Shown: positions 1 through 6,594 of the stretch, one piece after another
Position numbering within the stretch: the first letter of the stretch is position 1
Layout of the letters: each line of letters opens with the position of its first letter
Source of the DNA: Nitrospirae bacterium RIFCSPHIGHO2_01_FULL_66_17
Lineage (GTDB): Bacteria; Nitrospirota; Nitrospiria; 2-01-FULL-66-17
Assembly: GCA_001803875.1 (NCBI GenBank)
Contig: MHEO01000057.1
Location: forward strand, 7,537 to 19,020
DNA: 11,484 bases
Direction of reading: 5' to 3'
The notes under the pieces: model-generated
Database searches by the model: none
The model's input: the letters and a program-made list of their open reading frames with translations, nothing else
What the model was told of the DNA's origin: nothing
Program-made: the position numbers and the translations under genes

Positions 1-2
1 CT

Positions 3-2840
3 TCCCACCTTCGCGATCAAGACTGGACTATCATCGGCGTCGACATGGACGCGACGCCGGGGTACGTCATCCCGTCCAATCCCACGCTGGGTTCAGCCGA
101 TGATTCGCTCAACCAGTTCTTTGGCGCGGGCAAGTACATTTATAAATTGGTCGTCGACGGACGGGACGTCCGTGGCCAGGTCGCGGCGGGACTGGCAACT
201 GACTTTAGTCGGTACCAAATCGACACGTCCACCAACTCAGCCGACCCGAACACGGGTGACTGCATGGGCATCAAGCCGATCGCAAACTGCGTCGTCCCGT
301 TCGCGTATGAACTGGTGTTTGCCGGGCGACCCCAGGCGCAAATCCCGATCATGACGGAGACGTTTATCCTCGTGCCCTCTCTCCAGGGACACTCGTTGGA
401 TATTCAGACCTTGGATCTCGACGAGACGGGCGGACCCGCCGCCGCGTTTCCAGGTACCTCCGCCTTGGTGATCCGCAGCGCGGACCAACCGAATATGGCG
501 TCAACCGCTGGAACCTGCCCGTTCCCGAGCGATAACACGTCGCCGGACGCCTGCACCTTTGAGAGCGGGAATCAGTTGGGATTGTCGACGGGAACGCTCT
601 TCTTGTGGACGAGCCTGAATCAAATGGAGCGGATTCCGAGTACGGTGTTTCCGACGGCAAAGGACGGTGCGACGTGCGGTCCCGGACCATTCGCATCAAT
701 TCCCTCGCTCTGCTACAACACGCTCAATCACGAGGATGTGCTCTGGAAGGTTGCGGTCGACCCCGTAAGCTTTTCCAATCCATATGCCATTCGGGCGTTC
801 ACCGATTCGTTGGCCGCCGCGCTCATTCCCGTGGCGCCGACGCCACCGGACGTGACGCCGCCCCAGCCGCCCACCCTGGCGGCGAGCCCGGTCACCAGCA
901 CGCAGATCGATCTGAGCTGGTTTGGTGCCACCGACAACGTGGGCATCGGGTCGTACCGGATTTACCGGATCGATCCCTCCGACTGGATAACCAACAACAC
1001 GATAACCGTCCTGGAGCTAATCACCACCGTGTCGGGCTCGGTGACCTCCTACGCGGACATCGGGCGGACGCCCAGCACGCCCTACTGCTACCAGGTCACG
1101 GCGGTGGACCTGTCGTCGAATCAGTCCGATCCGTCCAACGTGGCCTGCGCGACCACGCCGACCGGGGATACCACGGGTCCCTTCGCGCCCGTGCTGACGG
1201 CCTCGACCATGAGCCAGACCCAGATCGACGCGTCATGGACCGCCGCGACCGACAACGTGGGGGGCACGGGCGTTGCCGGCTACGAACTCTACTCATGCCA
1301 GGCTCCGAACACCACGACGGACTGCACGGCGAGCGGTGGAACGCTGCTGATCGATACGATGAATCCCACGGTGTTCAGCTATCCCAACACCGGCCTGACG
1401 GCGAGCACCCGCTATTGCTACGCAGTTCGGGCCTACGACGGGGCGAACAATCCGGGATCCTTCTCCAACAACGACTGCGCGAACACGCCCGATCCGCCGC
1501 AGCCGCCCGACACCACGCCGCCCTCGGTTCCCGCTCTGTCGGCAACGCCGTTCGATTCGACGCAGATCGACCTGACGTGGACGGCCGCGACCGACAACGT
1601 GGGGGTGACGGAGTATCTGCTGTTCAGGTGCCAGGCGACGAGCGACCCGCCGGGGTGCACGCCCAGCACGACGGCCGGGACACAGATCGCGTCGCTGACG
1701 GCGTCGACGTTGAGTTATTCCGACATGGGCCTCGCGCCGAGCACGCCGTACTGCTACGTGGTCGTGGCCAGGGACGCAGCCGTCAATCCGACGTCTTCGA
1801 ACACCGACTGCGCGACGACGCTCCCGCCGCTGGCGGCGGCTCCATCGGCGCCGAGTCTGTCGGCGACGGCCGTGAGCCCGACCGAGATCGACCTCGCGTG
1901 GGGGGCATCGAATCCAAACGGCGGAACGATTACGTCGTATCAGATTTACCTCTGCTCGCCCGGACCCTGCACGCCGAGCACCAGTGGCGTGCCGCTCGCG
2001 ACGGTGAGCGGAACCACGCTGACGTACCCCAGTACCGGGCTGACGCCGAACACGACGTACTGCTATCTGGTGACGGCGACGGACACCGAAGCCTTGACGT
2101 CTCCGCCGTCCAACCTGGTGTGCGCCACTACGCCCGCCGATACCTCGGCGCCGTCGATTCCCATGGATTTGGACGCGACCGCCATGGGCTCGTCCCAGAT
2201 CAACGTGTCGTGGGATGGGTCGACGGACAACGTGGGCGTGGTCGCGTACAAGTTGTACCGGCGGATCGGCACCTCGGGGACGCTTACGTACCTCACCACC
2301 GTGCTGACCACGATCTACTCGAACATCGGCCTCGATCCCTCGACCACGTACTGCTACTACGTGATTGCGGTGGACGCGGCGGGGAACGAATCGAGTCCCT
2401 CGAACATCGACTGCGCGACCACGTCCGGCACGGTTGAGCCGGCGACGATTATGATCACGCCGGTGACGATCAACCTCGGGACGTCCGGCATTCCGATCAA
2501 CGTGTTCATTTCGTTCGACCAGACGGTGCCCGGCGCCCACGTCGCGCAGGACATCTGCATCACCGGCGTGAACACGCCGCCCGGCTGTCCGACGACGGGC
2601 CTGTACAAGATCCGGATGCACTTCCCAGCGCGTCCGTCGAATAACACGATCCCCGATCCGATTGACCATATGTTGGGGACGGAGATCTTCACCGGTAGCA
2701 ACTCGCTGAACGTCAAGTTTCGGCGGGCGGATGTGGAGGCGAGGCTCGAACCGGCCGACGACGTGATCCTGGAAGTGAGAGGTCTGCTGAAGGACACCCA
2801 CACGTTCTCCGGGACGGATACGGTCAACGTGAACCCGTAG
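3..2840 (+). CDS. Large secreted multi-FN3 protein, 5'-truncated by the window edge
   Basis: The reading frame is open from the window edge. The first ATG (45) has no Shine-Dalgarno and no signal peptide after it, and the codons before it read as ordinary protein (DWTIIGVD), so the true start lies upstream. Residues below are numbered from that ATG. Residues 1-265 match no family I recognise and contain several cysteines. Five FN3 domains follow, at about 269-372, 375-481, 489-592, 599-697 and 699-794. Four carry the TDNVG motif after the B-strand tryptophan; the fourth has NPNGG instead. Each has a tyrosine-corner YCY and a cysteine 19-20 residues later in (V/D)CATT or a close variant. Residues 800-931 form a beta-rich C-terminal domain of uncertain family. 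FN3 arrays of this type are typical of extracellular or surface proteins acting as spacers or adhesins; no catalytic motif is visible. The specific role is unknown. By eye the base composition is less GC-rich than downstream genes. Confidence 0.9.
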   Translation, partial: SHLRDQDWTIIGVDMDATPGYVIPSNPTLGSADDSLNQFFGAGKYIYKLVVDGRDVRGQVAAGLATDFSRYQIDTSTNSADPNTGDCMGIKPIANCVVPFAYELVFAGRPQAQIPIMTETFILVPSLQGHSLDIQTLDLDETGGPAAAFPGTSALVIRSADQPNMASTAGTCPFPSDNTSPDACTFESGNQLGLSTGTLFLWTSLNQMERIPSTVFPTAKDGATCGPGPFASIPSLCYNTLNHEDVLWKVAVDPVSFSNPYAIRAFTDSLAAALIPVAPTPPDVTPPQPPTLAASPVTSTQIDLSWFGATDNVGIGSYRIYRIDPSDWITNNTITVLELITTVSGSVTSYADIGRTPSTPYCYQVTAVDLSSNQSDPSNVACATTPTGDTTGPFAPVLTASTMSQTQIDASWTAATDNVGGTGVAGYELYSCQAPNTTTDCTASGGTLLIDTMNPTVFSYPNTGLTASTRYCYAVRAYDGANNPGSFSNNDCANTPDPPQPPDTTPPSVPALSATPFDSTQIDLTWTAATDNVGVTEYLLFRCQATSDPPGCTPSTTAGTQIASLTASTLSYSDMGLAPSTPYCYVVVARDAAVNPTSSNTDCATTLPPLAAAPSAPSLSATAVSPTEIDLAWGASNPNGGTITSYQIYLCSPGPCTPSTSGVPLATVSGTTLTYPSTGLTPNTTYCYLVTATDTEALTSPPSNLVCATTPADTSAPSIPMDLDATAMGSSQINVSWDGSTDNVGVVAYKLYRRIGTSGTLTYLTTVLTTIYSNIGLDPSTTYCYYVIAVDAAGNESSPSNIDCATTSGTVEPATIMITPVTINLGTSGIPINVFISFDQTVPGAHVAQDICITGVNTPPGCPTTGLYKIRMHFPARPSNNTIPDPIDHMLGTEIFTGSNSLNVKFRRADVEARLEPADDVILEVRGLLKDTHTFSGTDTVNVNP
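849..2426 (+). repeat. Five tandem FN3-encoding repeats
   Basis: The codons for the TDNVG motif recur at about 933, 1251, 1593 and 2226, giving unit lengths near 318, 342 and twice 316 bases. The fourth unit (from about 1842) lacks the motif. Units 2 and 3 are nearly identical in DNA around the tryptophan-to-DNVG segment (1235-1260 and 1579-1604). This fits internal duplication of a domain followed by divergence. Near-identical stretches could also allow unit gain or loss by recombination. Confidence 0.85.
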
Positions 2841-2863
2841 GCCATCGTCGCCAAGAACCGTCC

Positions 2864-2878
2864 GGTCGACCGTCGACC
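2864..2878. repeat. 15-base odd palindrome (7-base arms, 1-base centre)
   Basis: The arms GGTCGAC (2864-2870) and GTCGACC (2872-2878) are perfect inverted repeats around a single C. It lies between the stop codon of the FN3 gene and the intrinsic terminator. It could be a binding site for a dimeric regulator, or a small RNA hairpin of six pairs with a three-base loop. It may equally be chance in GC-rich DNA. No function is assigned. Confidence 0.4.
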
Positions 2879-2881
2879 AGC

Positions 2882-2919
2882 CACCCTGCCGAGCGGTGTT
2901 TGCTCGGCAGGGTGTTTTT
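2882..2919 (+). terminator. Strong intrinsic (Rho-independent) terminator of the FN3 gene
   Basis: A perfect 13-base-pair stem is formed by 2882-2894 (CACCCTGCCGAGC) and 2902-2914 (GCTCGGCAGGGTG), with a seven-base loop (2895-2901). Five T residues (2915-2919) follow directly. It begins 41 bases after the FN3 gene's stop codon. No A-rich tract precedes the stem, so it should act on + strand transcripts only. Confidence 0.93.
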
Positions 2920-2920
2920 C

Positions 2921-2926
2921 AGGAGG
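2921..2926 (+). promoter_or_regulatory. Shine-Dalgarno AGGAGG, one base after the terminator T-tract
   Basis: This is a full AGGAGG motif. It sits 13 bases before the ATG at 2940 and 22 before the ATG at 2949. Both spacings are longer than usual; the first is the more workable. Its position against the terminator leaves almost no room for a conventional leader, which is discussed under findings. Confidence 0.55.
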
Positions 2927-2935
2927 GCGCTGGTT

Positions 2936-2941
2936 TAGAAT
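2936..2941 (+). promoter_or_regulatory. Possible -10 element TAGAAT overlapping the annotated start
   Basis: TAGAAT matches the sigma70 -10 consensus at five of six positions. The predicted transcription start falls at about 2948-2949, exactly on the second in-frame ATG (2949), so it could drive a leaderless transcript. No good -35 element lies 16-18 bases upstream; that stretch is the terminator's T-tract. This could be coincidence. Confidence 0.25.
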
Positions 2942-4607
2942 GGACGCCATGCGGTTCATCCGGTGGGGAGTGGTGATCCTGTTCTGCGGGGCCGTCGGCG
3001 GCTGGGCCGCCGCGGCCCAGCCGGGGGGACCGCCTCCGGTGGTGGTGGACCGATGCGGCCGTTGCCATGCGACGGAGATCGACGGCCGGTGTCTCGCCGG
3101 CGACTGCCGGGCGCAGGGCGTGCCGGTGATCCGTGCGGGGCCGCGCGATTGGTCGCTGGCCACCGACTTCATGGTGTCGGCGCTCGGCTGCCCGCTCACC
3201 CCTGGGGAGCGCAAGACGGTGACCGAATGGCTCGACGCCGTATTTCCCGGACCCCGCTATCCGCTCACGTGGACCGAGGTCTATAGCGTGTCGGCGACGC
3301 GGGGTTGGAACGTCGTGACGCTCACAAGCTGGCGCGAGCACCTCTACTTCGGCACCGAGGGCGGTGGCGGTATTTTTCGCTCCCGCGATGGGGTGGCCTG
3401 GGAGGAGGTCGCGAGCACGGGGCACGACAAGGTGTATGGGCTCACGGCGTTTCGGGGCGCGGTGTTCGCCGGGGCCTACAACCCGCGTCCCGAGATCTGG
3501 TCGAGCGCCGACGGACGCGCGTGGGCGCGGGTCGCCACGCTCCCGCCGCTTCAGCGAGGCGTGACGGCGCTCGGGACCTTCCGGAACCGGCTCTACGCGG
3601 GAACGGGCTCGGGGCGCGTCTATCGCTCCGCGGACGGGCGGGCGTGGGACCAGGGTGTCGCGCTCGTGCCGGGAAGCCGGGACACGTGGGGGCACTGGAT
3701 TCGGTTTCTCGTCGAGTTTCGCGGGCGGCTGTACGCCGGTCTCGAAGGCGGCGGCCTCTTTCGGTCACGAGACGGGAATGCCTGGTCGCAGGTTCCGGTT
3801 TCCCTGTCGGGCCGTCCGGGCCTCCGCGGCGCCGCGGTGTTCGGCGGGCGGCTGTACATCGGGAGCACCGGGACGGGCGAAATCCTGCGAACCCAGGACG
3901 GGGAGCGCTGGGAGACGGTGTTCAAGGGGCCGGCCGGGCGGGGCTACGTGGCCGCCATGGCGGTGTTCGACGGCGCGCTGTACGCGAGCTTCGACGGGAC
4001 GGTCTTGCGGTCGCACGATGGGCGCGCCTGGGAGCCGGTGGGGGAAATCAGTCCGAAGACCGTCGAGGCGCTGGCGCCCTTCGGCGGCGAGCTGTACGCG
4101 GGCACCGACCGACCGCCGGGCGGGCAGCTCTTCCGCACGACCGGGCTCGAACCGTCCACGAAGGCGGTCCCGGTGCGCGAGACGGCTCATGCCGGAGCCG
4201 TGACCGGAAGCTACCTCGACGTGCAAACGGGATATCAGATTCCGGAGGTGATCGAAGAGACGTTGGCCGACGGGACGAGCGCGCTCGATCACCGATGGAC
4301 GATTCCCCATCCCGGCGGGCGCCGTTTGCTCGTGGCCGTCCGCGGCCACCGCTCGGCCGGCGGAGACGGGGAGGCCTTCGCGTTCTCGATGTCGACCGAC
4401 GGTGAACGGTTCCGCGACCTCTTCGTGCTCGGGGAGACCGAGGAAACCCGCGGGTATCACCTCATCCCACTCCCGAGCCTGCCGCCGGGCGAGGTCACGA
4501 TTCGGGTTCAGGATACCGACCGCGCGCCCGGGCGGACGGCACGGGCCCGGGTCTCCATCGACCACATCTACCTCCTGGCCGAGGGGACTCCTCCGAACCG
4601 CCCGTGA
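2940..4607 (+). CDS. Exported monohaem cytochrome c / Asp-box propeller fusion protein
   Basis: This 555-residue protein begins with a signal peptide: arginines at 5 and 8, a hydrophobic core to about 22, and an AAA cleavage region near 26. One haem c motif, CGRCH, lies at 39-43. Met78 in the DFMVSALG segment is the likely distal ligand, so residues 34-105 form a small class I-like cytochrome domain. It also holds three extra cysteines (51, 56, 88). Asp-box turns of the form S-x-D-G-x-x-W start near residues 148, 188, 230, 276, 318 and 358, about 40-46 apart, with a degenerate seventh near 398. This suggests a seven-bladed propeller. Residues 420-548 form a separate beta-rich domain, possibly a jelly roll. 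Asp-box proteins are often labelled sialidases, but nothing here supports that activity. Periplasmic or surface electron transfer, or ligand binding coupled to redox, is inferred. The start could instead be the ATG at 2949, which gives an equally good signal peptide. Confidence 0.9.
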   Translation: MDAMRFIRWGVVILFCGAVGGWAAAAQPGGPPPVVVDRCGRCHATEIDGRCLAGDCRAQGVPVIRAGPRDWSLATDFMVSALGCPLTPGERKTVTEWLDAVFPGPRYPLTWTEVYSVSATRGWNVVTLTSWREHLYFGTEGGGGIFRSRDGVAWEEVASTGHDKVYGLTAFRGAVFAGAYNPRPEIWSSADGRAWARVATLPPLQRGVTALGTFRNRLYAGTGSGRVYRSADGRAWDQGVALVPGSRDTWGHWIRFLVEFRGRLYAGLEGGGLFRSRDGNAWSQVPVSLSGRPGLRGAAVFGGRLYIGSTGTGEILRTQDGERWETVFKGPAGRGYVAAMAVFDGALYASFDGTVLRSHDGRAWEPVGEISPKTVEALAPFGGELYAGTDRPPGGQLFRTTGLEPSTKAVPVRETAHAGAVTGSYLDVQTGYQIPEVIEETLADGTSALDHRWTIPHPGGRRLLVAVRGHRSAGGDGEAFAFSMSTDGERFRDLFVLGETEETRGYHLIPLPSLPPGEVTIRVQDTDRAPGRTARARVSIDHIYLLAEGTPPNRP

Positions 4608-4668
4608 CACCTCTCCCGTGATGGAGGACCGCGGACGCGGGGAGTGGTCGGGCGATCGCTGCGATTGC

Positions 4669-4698
4669 TTGACATCGCGGGACGGACGATGCGATTCT
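4669..4698 (+). promoter_or_regulatory. Candidate sigma70-type promoter for the four-gene cluster
   Basis: The 115-base gap 4608-4722 contains a perfect TTGACA -35 hexamer at 4669-4674. A weak -10 candidate, GATTCT (4693-4698), lies 18 bases downstream. Transcription would start near 4705, leaving a leader of about 18 bases that just includes the Shine-Dalgarno. The -10 matches only three of six consensus positions, so this is a proposal. I see no convincing terminator for the preceding gene in this gap, so read-through is also possible. Confidence 0.45.
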
Positions 4699-4712
4699 AG
4701 CCTCTAGCTGGC

Positions 4713-4717
4713 GAGGA
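4713..4717 (+). promoter_or_regulatory. Shine-Dalgarno GAGGA for the dihaem protein gene
   Basis: GAGGA lies five bases before the ATG at 4723, which is a good spacing. It supports that start over later in-frame codons, together with the signal peptide that follows. Confidence 0.65.
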
Positions 4718-4722
4718 CCGAG

Positions 4723-6594
4723 ATGGGGAATCACACGTTTCACCGAACCTGCGCGGCGCTGGCGACCGCGGCGGCTATGTGGTTCGCCCAGGCGCCGTCG
4801 GCGTCCGCCCTCACCCTGGTCAAGGACGGGCGCGTCGATCCCGCGGCGTGGGAGGAAGTCGTCGGCATCATGAAGGCCCGCCACGGCCAGGAGTACGCGG
4901 CGGGTTTGGCGAAGGCCTTCGGCCGGACCCACGAACCCGGACGGGAGCTGTTCCGGGTCATGCCGAACTGCTTCATCAACCAGGAACTGATGCACTTCTC
5001 GGGGACGCCGCTCTCGGTGACGTTCCGGCCGACCGCGGTCAACACATGCCTGTTCTGCCACCAGCCGGCGATCGCGGAGTACGTCGACGACTCGGTCCGC
5101 CAGAAGACCTGGCCCCAGACGACGGAGAACGTCAACCCCTGGCCGAACGTGTTCGATCCCACGTGGCTCGACGCGGTCGTTCCCCCGGCCTCGATTCCCA
5201 CCAAGATCTCGGACTACGTGCTCGCGAACAACCTCCAGGAGGCGATCGCCCGCAGCGGGGTGGACCTCGATAATCCTTCGGCCGACCACCTCACGGTGCG
5301 GGCGGGCAAGGGGCGCGGCGCGCTCAAGTTTTTCCCGGATTTGAACCCGGCGGGCGTCGACCCGCGGACCGGCTGGGCCAACAACGGCTGGCGGGCCTTC
5401 AAGTGGAAGCCCCAGCAGTTCTCGTTTCCCTCCGCGTTGGGCGGGTGGAAGCAGATTTTCATCCGCCTGCCGGTCCGATTCCGCCAGGACGAGCGCGGCG
5501 TGTTGAGCCGCGACGTGTACGCGAAGAATCTCGATCGGCTCGAGCGCGCGATCAAGGGCGAGGCGACGCCCGCGGCGTACCTCGGCGGCGCGTCGAAGGA
5601 CCCGGTGAAGCGCTATTTCTACCCGACCGGCGCCGAATTCATCCTCGCGATCCACTACCTCGACCCGATCAAGGGAAAGGCCGTCCGCCTCCAGGATTAC
5701 CGGTACATGGTCAAGTCCGTCCCGGACGACGACATCGCGATGGACGCGACGGACGACACCGCCGAGGGAAAGCCTTCGAGCGTCCCCGATCCGCCGGCGG
5801 AGTACGACAAGACCCTCGAGTCGCTCGCCGGCGGAGCCGCGAATCCCTACGGGGTCGTGTACGCGCACGCCGGGTGGGACCTCGTGGCGTACCTGGAGCA
5901 GGACCCGGAGACCGGGCGATTCCGCCCCGCGATCCAGGAGGAGAACCAGTTTTGTCTCGGCTGCCACGGCCGGAGTCTCGGCGTGATGCGCGACGGGATT
6001 TGGAGTCTCCAGCGGAAGCTGCCGGGGGACGACGGGTGGAGGCTCCAGGATTTTACTCAGATCAAGGACTACGTCAATAAACAGACGGATAAAGGGGATT
6101 TCTTCGAGTGGATCACCGAGACGGCGATGAGCGGCCTGGCGCTGTTCCCCTACGTCGACAACGACCACCTCGATTTGCGGGGCGGGCTGCCCTTGGGCAG
6201 CTACGACCACGCGCTGCTGATCTATCGAAAGTACTACCAGATCGTGAAGACGCAGACGCACATGCTCGGCCGCTTTCCGTCGGCCACCACGGTGCCGCCC
6301 GTGGTGTTCGAGAAAATCGTCAACCGCCCCGAGCGCCCGCTGCGGGGCGCGCAGGAGAGTTACATCGTGACCAAGCGGGTGTCGGGGCTCGACTTCGGCA
6401 AGTGGCAGAGCGCCGAAGAGTCCGAACGGCTGGCGCGCGAGCGCCTCGACAAGACCCTCGATCGGATGAAGCAGGTGGTGCAGGGGACCTATACCGCCTA
6501 TCGCCGCGAGGAGTTGATCGAGCGCCTCGAAGAGGCCAAGCGGGGTCTCCGGCCCTCCCTGCAGTCGCTCGGGAAGAGTCAGGTTCCGCGTTGA
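4723..6594 (+). CDS. Exported dihaem c-type cytochrome-like protein, family not recognised
   Basis: This 623-residue protein starts with a signal peptide (hydrophobic 10-29, ASA cleavage region near 27-29). Two haem c motifs lie far apart: CLFCH at 109-113 and CLGCH at 411-415. The second is followed by a basic and aromatic stretch (GIWSLQRKLPGDDGW), a pattern I associate from memory with large uncharacterised oligohaem proteins of environmental bacteria. That assignment is tentative. The roughly 300 residues between the motifs are rich in Trp, Tyr and Pro, so this is not two simple small cytochrome domains. The C-terminus (about 565-615) is charged and probably helical or coiled. Axial ligands cannot be assigned with certainty. 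It is probably an electron carrier or oxidoreductase in the periplasm. It is the first gene of the coupled cluster, preceded by the candidate promoter, and its stop codon overlaps the next gene's TTG. Confidence 0.9.
   Translation: MGNHTFHRTCAALATAAAMWFAQAPSASALTLVKDGRVDPAAWEEVVGIMKARHGQEYAAGLAKAFGRTHEPGRELFRVMPNCFINQELMHFSGTPLSVTFRPTAVNTCLFCHQPAIAEYVDDSVRQKTWPQTTENVNPWPNVFDPTWLDAVVPPASIPTKISDYVLANNLQEAIARSGVDLDNPSADHLTVRAGKGRGALKFFPDLNPAGVDPRTGWANNGWRAFKWKPQQFSFPSALGGWKQIFIRLPVRFRQDERGVLSRDVYAKNLDRLERAIKGEATPAAYLGGASKDPVKRYFYPTGAEFILAIHYLDPIKGKAVRLQDYRYMVKSVPDDDIAMDATDDTAEGKPSSVPDPPAEYDKTLESLAGGAANPYGVVYAHAGWDLVAYLEQDPETGRFRPAIQEENQFCLGCHGRSLGVMRDGIWSLQRKLPGDDGWRLQDFTQIKDYVNKQTDKGDFFEWITETAMSGLALFPYVDNDHLDLRGGLPLGSYDHALLIYRKYYQIVKTQTHMLGRFPSATTVPPVVFEKIVNRPERPLRGAQESYIVTKRVSGLDFGKWQSAEESERLARERLDKTLDRMKQVVQGTYTAYRREELIERLEEAKRGLRPSLQSLGKSQVPR

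Noticed and set aside
605..2437. 610-codon + strand frame overlapping the FN3 gene, and the 502-codon - strand frame at 1293-2801
   Set aside because: Both are repetitive, Arg/His/Gly-rich shadows created by the FN3 repeat codons. Neither has a start signal or a domain.
2967..3000. Lipoprotein signal at Cys16 of the 2940 gene product (ILFC) and at the LAC of the 7804 gene product
   Set aside because: The residues before the cysteine (Phe at -1, and Gly at -3 respectively) do not fit a lipobox, and ordinary cleavage sites follow.
3381..4035. Sialidase (glycosyl hydrolase) identity for the Asp-box proteins
   Set aside because: Asp boxes are structural turns shared by many propellers. I see no arginine triad or catalytic Tyr/Glu arrangement, and the fused haem domains point to another role.
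4608..4660. Possible hairpins after the 2940 gene (CCTC/GAGG and CCGC/GCGG pairs)
   Set aside because: The stems are four or five pairs long with no T-tract, so they do not support an intrinsic terminator.
4495..6261. 588-codon open frame on the - strand opposite the dihaem gene
   Set aside because: Its composition is that of a reverse-strand shadow, and the + strand gene here has a signal peptide, Shine-Dalgarno and haem motifs.
6108..6590. N-terminal extension of the TolB-like gene back to ATG 6108
   Set aside because: It overlaps the dihaem gene in another frame with low-complexity Arg/Ala-rich sequence, and would bury a good signal peptide inside the protein.
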